Assembly (NCBI RefSeq): GCF_002929505.1
Contig: NZ_PJJL01000061.1
Span: 1-59,976 of the forward strand
Reading direction: 5' to 3'
DNA length: 59,976 nucleotides
From: Cryobacterium sp. Y57
Lineage (GTDB): Bacteria; Actinomycetota; Actinomycetes; Actinomycetales; Microbacteriaceae
A model generated the notes under the pieces. That model made no database searches. It worked only from the letters and a program-made list of their open reading frames with translations, and was not told the DNA's origin. Made by a program: the position numbers and the translations under genes. Shown here in pieces: positions 18,301-24,741 of this stretch. Every line of letters begins with the position of its first letter. The first letter of the stretch is position 1.

Positions 18301-18302
18301 AT
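12318..18302 (-). CDS. giant surface protein with propeller-like, Ig-like and FN3 repeats (PFNA fn3-like)
   Basis: A 1994-residue protein with a short basic cytosolic tail, one membrane helix near residues 23-43 and a very long outer region. Residues of about 60-390 look like a beta-propeller. From about 415 a ladder of Ig/cadherin-like repeats begins, with the recurring pattern D-S-x-x-V-R-V...LNDDV/LLNDHD...DPDGD. About 1515-1800 holds FN3-type repeats (LEGFTLYRNG, VCYSNGYGLA). There is no LPxTG motif or second membrane helix, so it is held only by its N-terminal anchor. It overlaps the kinase stop as TGATG, showing coupled synthesis. The position matches the fn3 gene of the bifidobacterial PFNA cluster. 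I infer a ligand- or cell-wall-sensing ectodomain partnering the kinase; no ligand can be named. Confidence 0.85.
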   Translation of the reverse strand: MAGKRARRRLPGLSKARLGVIRIASVAAIGALLATVAIVADGFDVKQTPVNASSIWALQSGDGNRYARVNTDLGELDTVKTVPAPSGLVQTDSTVLLFAQNNEKVVDVSLAAPINLGDDAGDYDSTPAGTRTIASSSSWVGYLTTAGTVLAGAVGAGEEPRAVNPYADDEVTPGEAPRAYRSDAIAITPDGVLYSYSSEAESMLRYSIVDDEILGEDAVTDGPAEPGSQLSVVGDSWALLSVAGDELWLAGHRASVETNLSELAVLQRPSIAAADVLIADQTGLVAFALTDGARAELVGNSEAVLGAPAAPTPFKGERYAAWLPASGAGGTLFRESGGESVLSYGAVTPNGDAAPAFRANESLLILNDTQSGWVWTVPDGALVASSQDWTLAAAEKPQRQDKVEEASEVVEPKAPVAVPDSFGVRVDQLVVLPALLNDHDANDDVLSVVPASVTGLDPDFGTVTVTDHNQALAVQVALGARGSATFNYAITDGSRTGGLDSPSTTVTLTVHGNDVNTAPIWCGTDGCLQDWPSPEVQPGGTVTVPVLPGWVDPDGDPIFVASAVNTTDIGSVSVTPAGVLVYKHPNAAEQSAQSATILVRVSDIYGASTEKVLTIVVTPTPRLTVEPFALLASVNERLTVNPAEYISGAAGLYRITSATTPSSAEGATVSITANGTAIDFAATTIGNYTVSLTIADDVAELVSFVRISVVSADAQVLTTSPVTVFVRPKADTSVNVFTAVSNPAGRVLLLGEAIPETALGASLSVDVVGQNILRVRGSTADERPGKLGTVRYTVSDGTENLLYTVRGEATVYLLEASVPQAPIARNDSVSVRVGVQIDIPVLNNDVAPDGNIVMLNAESVQNRSDQGLAFAAGAELRYLAPDEPGSYELAYSVYTAGAPELIDSAVVSVEVLANGENTAPQPHTLYGRVLSGETIEIPFNSFGTDPDGDTVVLDRVLTQPARGTASLNATGDAIVFSSPLDYHGAIEFQYRVRDSAGSAGVALVRIGVLDQRSNPSPITFSDYVEVQAGPANQVVVFPAANDIEPGGGSLSLSAVTPDAAVGTEEYDALAQRIDSSTDERVVFTAGDEPGLLTFVYSVTNANDDVGQGLIVVKVVRTSVPDYPVVIDTTLTLDERDGFPKGIDVVTDKVSWNSGDVSDLTLTLWGEHPGLDVSGWKISGDVPDEGLLAPFAVTGPNFQGVVVTTYGFLRIPAKDAIIIALKKGNVDHNVREDAAVSFDLKSLVSIPADSTLELQRTGIRSSGERGNATCTFDSGTTVIYTAGSDAPWTDSCTVPARIDGQEDYTQLVVPIVVEPLDPQPELRPAALTASPGSEAIRYDLSHMVEWQGKGDVPALTFAIGYSSDQFTVTQNGSILTIGVADNAAAGREAAVMVSLSSHREVVAAALALKVGPAPSELPKGGTVAATCTQSSGSSCSIAVVGTAGEVNLYRGTPLELVSVTAPSTCVGVSFAVENSRNVRATWSGDTAGGVCEASFVVRDAQGKLSAGSRNGAVTVDLQGYPKAPNAVAQIAYDDQAITLSVSPGGANAAYPALEGFTLYRNGASVARCDTSGDCGVIRTAENGEKALYEAKAVNSVGESRRGVSVTAWSYDTPGMGEITAEPEYDPAVTSATMGAVTMAIVNTDDSTNRYRIGNAIIDAAAGPTTVHKLALGVGAQTVTVTPLSSFEQPAGSGPTEQSRSQTVLVAGLPGIDSPGSLSADDESITVSSVDFNQNSSALTEEWLYLASLGDYADCRLTGDGHGLFSLATDQSKTQTISDLTKHEKYYVTVCYSNGYGLATAQLEPTTTWVKPAVPGDNAYKYAVSGPNDGQYRIDEPTGTASSDTSFMTVFDGMDAIVDGVEPAISARYCAIKDPSKCSDPSPVGAVDPNRGWQVQYSILGATDGCVPGAEIKFAHTSTSSGTAEVTVIGAAYQISDPNNPNPTTWTYVDGAKVPTNATHMKDVRWSLTWTAERVKGLGTVSDTSNSTAITCGPAS

Positions 18303-19447
18303 CAGATCACACCGGCGATCACGAGAGCACCGATGGTGGCACCGATGCCGACGACGACAGCGCCAGACAGGAGCAGACTCAGCGTGAGCGGCGTAAACCG
18401 CGTGCGTCCGGTGTCGTGATCGCCGAGCAGGGTGCCTTCGCGGGTCTGGGACGCCGGAAGGCGCGTGCTGCGCCGGGGGCCGGGGCGCAGGGTGGGAATA
18501 ATGACACCGGAGATGACAGCGCCGCGCGATTCGTGGTTGTCAAAGTCCACCGGTGCACCAGCGGATGCCCGGGCTTCGTCGGCCACTTCCAGCGCGGTAA
18601 GGGGCAGTCCGAGGTCCCGCTCCACGCGCTGCAGGTCGTAGGCACATTCGAGCATGCTCGCCTGGCGCGCCGCGGGGTCGCGACTCATCATGCGGGCGAG
18701 GGCACTCTCGAGAGAGGCGGGAACATCCGCTCGCCCGATGCTGGTGTATTTCGCTCGGCCAATGCGCTGTTTCAATTGCGCGCGCGACCCGTTGGAGCCC
18801 GCCGGCAGTTCGAACGGTGCCCTGTCGGCCAGCAGCGAGTACATGGTGGCGCCGAATGACCAGACCTCGGTCGCTACCGTGCCGCTGGTGCGTTCGTCGA
18901 CGACCTCCGGTGCGCTCCAGGGCAGCGACATCGCGAACAGCTCGTCGCGAGCGCCGCCGGCCAGGGAGGCGGCGATGCCGAAGTCACCGAGCACCGGGCC
19001 GCCGAATATGGTCGTGAGAATGTTGGATGGCTTGATGTCGCGGTGCAGCAGTTTGGAGCGATGCGCCGTCTCGAGGGCGCAGGCGATGCGTACGGCAACG
19101 CTCAGTACGGTCGCTACCGGCAGCGCTTCTGCGCGTTCTCGCGAAGAATAGGAGCCGGGGCAGAATTCCATGACCAGGTACGGGCGGCCATCGGCAGAGA
19201 TGCTGGCGTTGTAGACGGTGAGAATAGACGGGTGCGAGCTGAGCCGCGCCATGACGTCCGCTTCGGCGTTGAACGAGCGCAGCACATCGTCGTCGACGAT
19301 GTTCTGCAGCAGCACTTTGACCGCAACGGAACGGCGGGGCATGTTCTGTTCGAAGAGAAAAACGTCGGCAAATCCGCCGGTTCCGAGGGGGCGCACGTAG
19401 GTGTATCCCGACAAAACGGGCGGAGCAGAAGGAAGCCGTCTACCCAT
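18302..19447 (-). CDS. tail-anchored Ser/Thr protein kinase
   Basis: An N-terminal kinase domain shows GTGGFADVF (Gly loop), VAVK (Lys), a C-helix Glu (NAEADVM), HRDIKPSN (catalytic loop), DFG, and SAPEVV at the end of the activation loop. The usual helix-F Asp is Glu (TEVWSFG), a conservative change. After a linker of about 75 residues a single C-terminal helix (LTLSLLLSGAVVVGIGATIGALVIAG) ends the protein, leaving no outer sensor domain such as PASTA. ATG at 19447 is chosen over 19465 because GGGGGAG lies close upstream; the case is not strong. It is first in the locus and overlaps the giant surface protein gene (TGATG). It corresponds to Pkb2 of the bifidobacterial PFNA cluster by context. 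Confidence 0.92.
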   Translation of the reverse strand: MGRRLPSAPPVLSGYTYVRPLGTGGFADVFLFEQNMPRRSVAVKVLLQNIVDDDVLRSFNAEADVMARLSSHPSILTVYNASISADGRPYLVMEFCPGSYSSRERAEALPVATVLSVAVRIACALETAHRSKLLHRDIKPSNILTTIFGGPVLGDFGIAASLAGGARDELFAMSLPWSAPEVVDERTSGTVATEVWSFGATMYSLLADRAPFELPAGSNGSRAQLKQRIGRAKYTSIGRADVPASLESALARMMSRDPAARQASMLECAYDLQRVERDLGLPLTALEVADEARASAGAPVDFDNHESRGAVISGVIIPTLRPGPRRSTRLPASQTREGTLLGDHDTGRTRFTPLTLSLLLSGAVVVGIGATIGALVIAGVI

Positions 19448-19525
19448 TGCTCCCCCGACCTGCATTGTTTCTCTGTGGCGTCTTTGTGTTGGCTCGCAAA
19501 GACTCAGCCGGTACCACGTTTAAGC

Positions 19526-19639
19526 CTAACCACGACACTCGGCCCTGTCACCCACTCGGGGAAATGGCACACCCCCACAATGGGGGTAGTGGGCTCCGGT
19601 CGGGTCCGCTTGGAAAAAGAGTGCATTGGCTGACGCCAT
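19526..19639 (-). CDS. possible 37-residue leader peptide or small protein upstream of the kinase
   Basis: An ATG at 19637-19639 follows a near-perfect Shine-Dalgarno sequence, AGAGGAGGT, at good spacing, and opens a 37-codon frame ending about 80 bases before the kinase start. The peptide (MASANALFFQADPTG...) matches no family I know and has CGG near its middle. The start codon sits in the four-base loop of a perfect seven-pair hairpin. The strong ribosome site argues that it is translated, either as a small protein or as a leader that controls the kinase gene. Without comparative data it could be chance. Confidence 0.35.
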   Translation of the reverse strand: MASANALFFQADPTGAHYPHCGGVPFPRVGDRAECRG

Positions 19640-19646
19640 CGTCAGC
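19629..19646 (-). promoter_or_regulatory. hairpin that presents an ATG in its loop
   Basis: On the minus strand GCTGACG-ATGG-CGTCAGC is a perfect seven-pair inverted repeat whose tetraloop contains the ATG of the possible small gene, directly after AGAGGAGGT. Such a fold could regulate initiation. No U-tract follows at once (TTTTT comes ten bases later), so it is a poor terminator. Confidence 0.4.
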
Positions 19647-19687
19647 ACCTCCTCTTGGTTGCCGGCCGGAGAATCACCCTGCAGGCC

Positions 19688-19713
19688 AACCCGCGCATGT
19701 GGGCGTACGTTCC
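19688..19713 (-). promoter_or_regulatory. possible ECF-sigma-type promoter for the kinase locus
   Basis: The minus strand has GGAAC at 19713-19709 and GTT at 19690-19688, 18 bases apart, which resembles the SigH/SigR-type GGAA(C/T)-N18-GTT pattern of actinobacteria. It lies about 50 bases upstream of the possible leader ATG. The match is short and could be chance. Confidence 0.25.
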
Positions 19714-19763
19714 AGCCGACTATCCGACCGACCAATACGAAACCGTTCGTCCGTCCAGTCGCT

Positions 19764-19783
19764 CGCACGCACGCACGCACGCA
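19764..19783. repeat. CGCA tetranucleotide microsatellite, five copies
   Basis: Five exact CGCA units lie in the intergenic space between the pilO-like gene and the kinase locus. The tract is noncoding and could vary in length by slippage. Confidence 0.8.
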
Positions 19784-19801
19784 CCTCATTCAGCGCAGAC
19801 C

Positions 19802-20473
19802 TCAGCTGGCGTCGAGCAGCACATAGACAATCCCCGCGATCTGGCCCGTCACCCGGTTGGAAGTGTCAGCAGTGGGCGTACCCGAGCTGAACGAGGTCAC
19901 CGTCATCAGACGCTGCCCGTTTTGCACGCCGTCAAGAAATTCCAGCACGGCATCGAAACTCCCAGCGACCGAGATCGTGACCGGCACCGCGATAAAATTC
20001 TCCGCGGTCACCAGCGGGCTCGCCGCTGCAGCATCCGCTGTCCCCGCCCCGTCACTGTCGGTCACAGGCGCGATCGGGGCAGGGCCGTCGGTGCCGGGCG
20101 CCGTCACATCGGGCGCCGGCACGACCGGCACATACGGCATCGCGTCGGCCGACGTGAACTCAGTCACAGTGACCGACGTGCGACCGGCAATGGCATCGAG
20201 TTGGCCGATAAAAGCGGGCAGCGCAGCACCCTCCGGGATCGCCGCCCGCAATACCGCAAGTTCGTCCTGCACCCTTTCAAGGCCGTCGAATTCACGTTGC
20301 AGGGCCGCGAGCTGCTGTTCGTAGACCTCGTTCTGGGCGAGGGCTGCGGTTCGCGTCGCGCGGGTCACGCCCACCTCCTCCAGCTTGGGCGATATCCCCA
20401 GGGTGAACCCGGCCAGCACGACGAGCGCGATGACGAGCATCGCCCCCACCAGCCACCACTTTGTCGTCGTCAC
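19802..20473 (-). CDS. PilO-like type IV pilus alignment protein
   Basis: A bitopic protein of 223 residues: a membrane helix at about 7-28 (WWLVGAMLVIALVVLAGFTLG), a coiled coil (EQQLAALQREFDGLERVQDEL), then an outer ferredoxin-like region broken by a Pro/Ala/Asp-rich loop, ending in ENFIAVPVTISVAGSFDAVLEFLDGVQ, the typical PilO block. GTG at 20473 overlaps the PilN-like stop as GTGA. PilO pairs with PilN at the inner membrane and couples PilM to pilus assembly. It is the last gene of the pilus operon. Sequence identity to known PilO is low, so the call rests on topology, the C-terminal motif and gene order. Confidence 0.8.
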   Translation of the reverse strand: MTTTKWWLVGAMLVIALVVLAGFTLGISPKLEEVGVTRATRTAALAQNEVYEQQLAALQREFDGLERVQDELAVLRAAIPEGAALPAFIGQLDAIAGRTSVTVTEFTSADAMPYVPVVPAPDVTAPGTDGPAPIAPVTDSDGAGTADAAAASPLVTAENFIAVPVTISVAGSFDAVLEFLDGVQNGQRLMTVTSFSSGTPTADTSNRVTGQIAGIVYVLLDAS

Positions 20474-21138
20474 TGGCTCACCTCGGCTTCTGCGAATCGG
20501 TTGGAGAACGCCTCGGCGTTGACGTGCAGCGTGAGACTCACCTCGTACGCACCGGAGTCGAGCAACGCCACCCGGGTCGGTGCGCTGTCGGCGTACCCAG
20601 GCAGGGTCGCCATCGCGTCGAGCCAATCGGGAACACTCGGCAGGGTCGGGCTGGTCAGGGTGAGGCTGATGGTCGCCACGCGACTCGGCTGTAAGGGCGC
20701 GCTCGCCTGCACGTATGGCACCCACGGCGAACCCGCGTCCAGCACCACGGCGCCGATCACGACGTCGCCGGGCAGTCGAGCGCGAATCTGCTGCAGATAA
20801 TCGGTCCAGTCGATATCAACGGATGTCGCCAGCCGGCGGGCCGCGATGGTCGCGTCGACGTCCTCCTGCGCCCGGCGCACCTCGATGTATTCGCTCTGCG
20901 CCGCCAGGAGTTCGGTCGTGCGCGTCTGCACGACGGCGAGGCTGGCCTGACTACGCGCGGCTTCCCAGGTGGCGGCCGCGATGCCGGCGCCCGTGACGAG
21001 CACGACCGCGACGACCGCGACGGCGAGGCCCCGCCGCAGCCTGCGCCCTTTGTGTTCCGCCGTGATTTCGGGCGGCAGCAGATCGACCCGGGGGTCACCG
21101 CCGATGACCGGGTCGTGATCTGTCTTCGGCGCACTCAT
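20470..21138 (-). CDS. PilN-like type IV pilus protein
   Basis: 222 residues. The N-terminus has DPRVDLLPPEI, the PilN-type motif that docks on PilM, followed by a membrane helix (LAVAVVAVVLVTGAGIAAA), a coiled coil (TTELLAAQSEYIEVRRAQEDVD) and an outer domain. The stop overlaps PilO and the start overlaps PilM (ATGA), so all three are translationally linked. Its role is to bridge the cytosolic PilM ring and the PilO partner during pilus assembly. The length is a little above the usual 180-210. Confidence 0.85.
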   Translation of the reverse strand: MSAPKTDHDPVIGGDPRVDLLPPEITAEHKGRRLRRGLAVAVVAVVLVTGAGIAAATWEAARSQASLAVVQTRTTELLAAQSEYIEVRRAQEDVDATIAARRLATSVDIDWTDYLQQIRARLPGDVVIGAVVLDAGSPWVPYVQASAPLQPSRVATISLTLTSPTLPSVPDWLDAMATLPGYADSAPTRVALLDSGAYEVSLTLHVNAEAFSNRFAEAEVSQ

Positions 21139-22223
21139 GGTGTGCGCCCCAGTGCGAGGCCGAGGGCGACGAGATAGTCGCCGCCTGAATTCGCCAGCCG
21201 CTCGGTGTCGACTCCTCGACCAACGGCGAGGCCGCCGGTCGGGTTCGGCGGTGCGACCGGCAGTCGGGTGAGTTCGGCGAGTTGCGCGGCGAACCCGCCG
21301 AGCCGTGCTCCGCCCCCGGTGAGAACGATACGGGTCACGGGCAGGTCGCTCCGGGTGTGGATGAAGTAGTTCACGGTGTTCCGCAGGCTGGCGAGCAGTT
21401 CACTCACGCCCTCGTGAATGACGAGCCCGGCGATCGCCGCGATATCGGCCGGCCCAGCGGCATCCGCTGACCCGCCCGGGAGCGGCCCACTTGAGCCGAT
21501 GCTGGAGGCGCGTTTAAGGGCCTCCGCTTGATCGACGGGCAGGTCGAGCCGCGCGCTGAGTGCCTGGGTGAGGTCGTCACCGCCGGCCGGAATGAGCCGC
21601 ACGAACTGGGGCACTCCGCACGCGGTGATCACGATGCTCGTTGTCCCGGCTCCGACGTCGATCTGCGCAACCACATCGTCGGTGGGGCGGCCCCGACGAA
21701 TGGCACGGCTGAGGGCAAACGGAATCAAATCGACCGCGACCGGGTTGAGCCCGGCCAACTGCACCGCCCGAACGTTTCGCAAAACCACTTCCTTCACCGC
21801 GGCGATCAGCAGTCCGTTGAGCTGCGGCCCCGACTGGCCATCGCCGGGAACGGCCTTGATCGGATAAAAGTCCAGCAGGGCCTCAGACACCGGAACGGAA
21901 AGCAGATCCTGCACCTGAAACGGTAACGCCTCACGGATGCTCCGAATCGACTGCGCCGGAACGGTCAGGTCTCGAGCAACCACCCGATGGTTCCCCATAC
22001 CGATGACGACATTCCTGCTGGTGAATTTGCCACCAGCCCACAACCGTTTCAGCTGCGAGGCGACCGTGTTGGGTTCGAGTACCTCGCCGCGTCCCACGGC
22101 GCCGTCGGGCAACGCCTCCTCATGGAATCGCACAATGGTCGGCCGCTCCCGGTCAGCATCGGCCAGTTCGACCGCCCGCAGCGAAGCCCGGCCAATGTCG
22201 ATGCCGACGACGTGGCGCGTCAC
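21135..22223 (-). CDS. pilM: PilM, actin-like type IV pilus assembly ATPase-fold protein
   Basis: 362 residues with the actin/FtsA-like signatures of PilM: VVGIDIGRASLRAVEL at the N-terminus, then LPFQVQDLLSVPVSEALLDFYPI, a second phosphate region IDVGAGTTSIVI, and LTGGGARLGGF. PilM is cytosolic and binds the N-terminal motif of PilN beneath the membrane. The gene lies six bases after the PilX-like gene and overlaps PilN. All motifs and the length (about 350 in other bacteria) agree. Confidence 0.92.
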   Translation of the reverse strand: MTRHVVGIDIGRASLRAVELADADRERPTIVRFHEEALPDGAVGRGEVLEPNTVASQLKRLWAGGKFTSRNVVIGMGNHRVVARDLTVPAQSIRSIREALPFQVQDLLSVPVSEALLDFYPIKAVPGDGQSGPQLNGLLIAAVKEVVLRNVRAVQLAGLNPVAVDLIPFALSRAIRRGRPTDDVVAQIDVGAGTTSIVITACGVPQFVRLIPAGGDDLTQALSARLDLPVDQAEALKRASSIGSSGPLPGGSADAAGPADIAAIAGLVIHEGVSELLASLRNTVNYFIHTRSDLPVTRIVLTGGGARLGGFAAQLAELTRLPVAPPNPTGGLAVGRGVDTERLANSGGDYLVALGLALGRTP

Positions 22224-22229
22224 GGTGTG

Positions 22230-23636
22230 CTATCCATCACTCAGGTCCCTCATTGACGTCATGTTTCCCAGCCGGGAAACAGCGCCAGCCGAGCCGCCTC
22301 CGGTCACCGTGCCCGTGTCGAGGTCGATTCCTGGCAGGCCGAGCGGTGCAGATTCGAACCGGGTGTTGTTCTTGAAGTCGTTGGCTCCGTTCGCATAGAG
22401 CTGGCCACGCCACTCGAAACTATTCATGGCGTTGAACCGACAGGGTGTGTAGGTCATGGCGTCGAGTGTGGGCGCTACCGTGAAGCTGTTCTTCATCAAA
22501 AAGTCGCCTTGCGACGCGCCGCAGGTGGGCAGATTGTCGGCCACCCGGTCGGGCGTGATGAACCAGACCTTGTGTCGCGATGCCGACGAGGACTGAAAAT
22601 GCACGTTGTTGACGAAGGTGAATTTGTCGGCAAATATCACGACATCGGAGCTGAGTTTTACCGTACCGACGGCCGTGACACCAGAAGAGCACGCAGCCAG
22701 GGCGTTGATGATGACGGGTTTACCACTGTTCGCGGCCGCAGAGAGAGTCTGCGCGTCAATGGTGCACCCAGCCCCGATTGACGTGACCTTATACGGCACT
22801 CCACTGGCATCGATCCAGTCGCTCGGTGTGTAGTTGAGATCGACCCAGGGCGGCACCATGGGAATCGGCGTTCCGACGATATAGCGCGTGTAGACGCCGC
22901 CGATCCTGCTGGCCCGTTGGGCCGCCGTCAGATTCACGCTCGCCGCGGTGAGGTTGCCCGTTACAGCGCCGAGCGTCGCGGCACCGGTGGCCCACGCGTT
23001 ACCTTCGATGGAGCATCCGCTGATATTGAGGCTGCCGGCCGAAACGACTACATCACCCTCGATCACCGTGTTAGTGGAGCACGATACGTTTCCGTTCTTT
23101 ACCTGGATGGCCGCCCGACCCGACTCGGCCACGAGCAGGTCCGCATTGTTCATGAACACGACACCGCCATAGAGGTACATGGCCGGGCCACTCGGCTGCA
23201 CGCCCGGGGGGACGGCTGACTCGTACTCGAAGATCGCCTCGACTCGAGTCCTATCCGACGCCGACCCGGTCAACGAGCTTCCAGTTGACTCAACGCGCAA
23301 GCGCACAGCCGCAACGCCGGCGGCCGGGCAGCCCGCCACCCATACGTTGTCGGTCGAGCTCACGGAATATGCCACCTCGGCTGTGAATTGCGGTGAGGGT
23401 CGTGAGTAGCTGGCCCGGCAGATGCCCTGGGTCAAACTGAGCTGGGCGGCGCTAACTCCGCTTTCGGCGGCCGCCACCGATTGCACCGAGGCGCGGGTGC
23501 TTGTAGTGAAATCAAGCGCGTTTAGAGTCGCCGCGGTCAGTGTGAGGGTGATCACGATCATCACGCCCATGACACCGATCACCGCCATGAGTGCGCTGCC
23601 GTCCTCAGCGCTTGCACCGTCGCGTCTCACAAGCAT
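22230..23636 (-). CDS. large PilX-like pilus protein with beta-helical repeat region
   Basis: The N-terminus (GSALMAVIGVMGVMIVITLTLTA...VAAAESG) is the PilX type of hydrophobic pilin helix, with the conserved AESG after it, but it has no G-x-x-x-x-E prepilin site. The remaining 400 residues are unusual: a repeating stretch such as NGNVSCSTNTVIEGDVVVSAGSLNISGCSIEGNAWATG suggests a right-handed beta-helix similar to bactofilin or polymer-forming domains, and there are several Cys pairs. Typical PilX proteins are only 170-200 residues. It overlaps the PilW-like stop by ten bases. I infer a minor, possibly tip-located or adhesive pilus component. Confidence 0.7.
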   Translation of the reverse strand: MLVRRDGASAEDGSALMAVIGVMGVMIVITLTLTAATLNALDFTTSTRASVQSVAAAESGVSAAQLSLTQGICRASYSRPSPQFTAEVAYSVSSTDNVWVAGCPAAGVAAVRLRVESTGSSLTGSASDRTRVEAIFEYESAVPPGVQPSGPAMYLYGGVVFMNNADLLVAESGRAAIQVKNGNVSCSTNTVIEGDVVVSAGSLNISGCSIEGNAWATGAATLGAVTGNLTAASVNLTAAQRASRIGGVYTRYIVGTPIPMVPPWVDLNYTPSDWIDASGVPYKVTSIGAGCTIDAQTLSAAANSGKPVIINALAACSSGVTAVGTVKLSSDVVIFADKFTFVNNVHFQSSSASRHKVWFITPDRVADNLPTCGASQGDFLMKNSFTVAPTLDAMTYTPCRFNAMNSFEWRGQLYANGANDFKNNTRFESAPLGLPGIDLDTGTVTGGGSAGAVSRLGNMTSMRDLSDG

Positions 23637-24205
23637 GGTTCACCAATCGTTGCGAGTGTGCGCGGCTTCACCGTCGTGTTGACGACCACGGGTTTTTGCG
23701 CGCCGGCATCGAGGGTGAGGGCTACGGTGATGCGGTCGTTTACCCCGCCGAAGACCGCCGCACCGGTTGTGCTGACGCCGTCGCCCAACTTGATCCAGTT
23801 AGCCAGATCACCAGAGCCGGGTGCGGTGATGAGACTCGCCGGTGAAGTGCGCTTCGTGTACAGCGAGCCGCCGTCAGCCGGAGTGTAGAACCATGCCTGG
23901 CACGACCAGACCACGGAGGTGGCGCCGCCCGCGGTTCGCGCCACGAGAAACTGGGTGTCGTCGAGGCTCTGCAGCGAGACCTGCGAGGCGTTTCTCACAC
24001 CTGATTGCACCGAGCGACTAATCAGCTGTCCGAGGTTGGTCGCCTCGGTCGTGCTGCGCACGTCCCGTTCTGTTCCCACCGAGCTGATCAGCATGCCGCC
24101 GATGATCGTGAGTACCACCACGGTAAAACTCATGTAGACAAGAAGTTCGATCAAGGTGTATCCCGAGTCCGGAGGGCGCGAAGCTGACGTCGCGTGGCAA
24201 GTCAT
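23627..24205 (-). CDS. PilW-like minor prepilin
   Basis: 192 residues with a canonical type III (class IV) signal: SGYTLIELLVYMSF, cleavage after Gly and Glu at +5, followed by a hydrophobic helix and SVGTERDVRS. The C-terminal part is beta-rich and ends at Cys-Leu, giving a possible disulfide with an earlier Cys. ATG at 24205 overlaps the PilV-like stop by four bases. A longer open frame upstream is not in keeping with the prepilin leader. It likely primes or decorates the pilus. The name PilW rests on order (V, W, X) and type of leader rather than close identity. Confidence 0.8.
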   Translation of the reverse strand: MTCHATSASRPPDSGYTLIELLVYMSFTVVVLTIIGGMLISSVGTERDVRSTTEATNLGQLISRSVQSGVRNASQVSLQSLDDTQFLVARTAGGATSVVWSCQAWFYTPADGGSLYTKRTSPASLITAPGSGDLANWIKLGDGVSTTGAAVFGGVNDRITVALTLDAGAQKPVVVNTTVKPRTLATIGEPCL

Positions 24206-24633
24206 GGCGCATCCAACAGAATGAGGGTTTCCGCGGCAGCCAACTCGTCGTTCGACCCGACGGCCGATGCCCACACCCTCAGCTGCACGACGCGCAGGTA
24301 CGGCTCGGCGCAGACGTCGGTAGACGGCAGGTTGAGCCTCAAGTGCGATTGCAGAAAACCACGTTTCGTTTCCACCGCCGCCGGAACGCTCGCAGTGACG
24401 GCCTTCACCGCCGAGCAACTCGACCCGGCAGCCCCAACCCGCTCCAGTTGCTGGGCCACAACCTGAGTCGCCTCGGCGAGGGTCACGTTCGTGTCGGTGG
24501 CGCGCACACTTTGCACGAGAATCGGCAGAAAAGCAACGGCTAAGAGCCCGATGAGGAACATGGCCACGACAATTTCGACCACTCCGAATCCGCTTTCGTT
24601 GCACGAATTCGAGCGACGCAGCGAATCGGGCAT
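24202..24633 (-). CDS. PilV-like minor prepilin
   Basis: 143 residues. The leader MPDSLRRSNSCNESG is cut before FGVVEIVVAMFLIGLLAVAF, with Glu at +5, so it is a standard prepilin. The globular part has two Cys about 40 residues apart. ATG at 24633 is chosen because GAGGGGG lies upstream and it gives a short leader; the frame is open further to 24741. It follows the major pilin gene by about 100 bases and overlaps the PilW-like gene. Confidence 0.8.
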   Translation of the reverse strand: MPDSLRRSNSCNESGFGVVEIVVAMFLIGLLAVAFLPILVQSVRATDTNVTLAEATQVVAQQLERVGAAGSSCSAVKAVTASVPAAVETKRGFLQSHLRLNLPSTDVCAEPYLRVVQLRVWASAVGSNDELAAAETLILLDAP

Positions 24634-24741
24634 GCTCGCCCCCTCGGCGGATCGTAGCGTTGCAGTGAGAATGGATGGATTCAGCGGGTTCACAAGAGGA
24701 ATGCAGGTGGGGAGCCACTTCTGACACCCCACCGGCGACAA

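Noticed and set aside
19571..19587. ACCCCCA-CAA-TGGGGGT hairpin considered as a terminator
   Set aside because: A stable seven-pair stem but with no T-run on either strand; it lies inside the possible 37-codon frame before the kinase.
19764..19783. CGCA repeats considered as a CRISPR or phage site
   Set aside because: Units are four bases long with no spacers; it is a plain microsatellite.
19802..20725. A 307-residue version of the PilO-like protein
   Set aside because: The extension overlaps the PilN-like gene; the GTGA overlap and membrane helix position support the start at 20473.
23627..24727. A 366-residue version of the PilW-like protein
   Set aside because: The extra N-terminus is antisense-like Arg-rich sequence in another frame of the PilV-like gene; the prepilin leader places the start at 24205.
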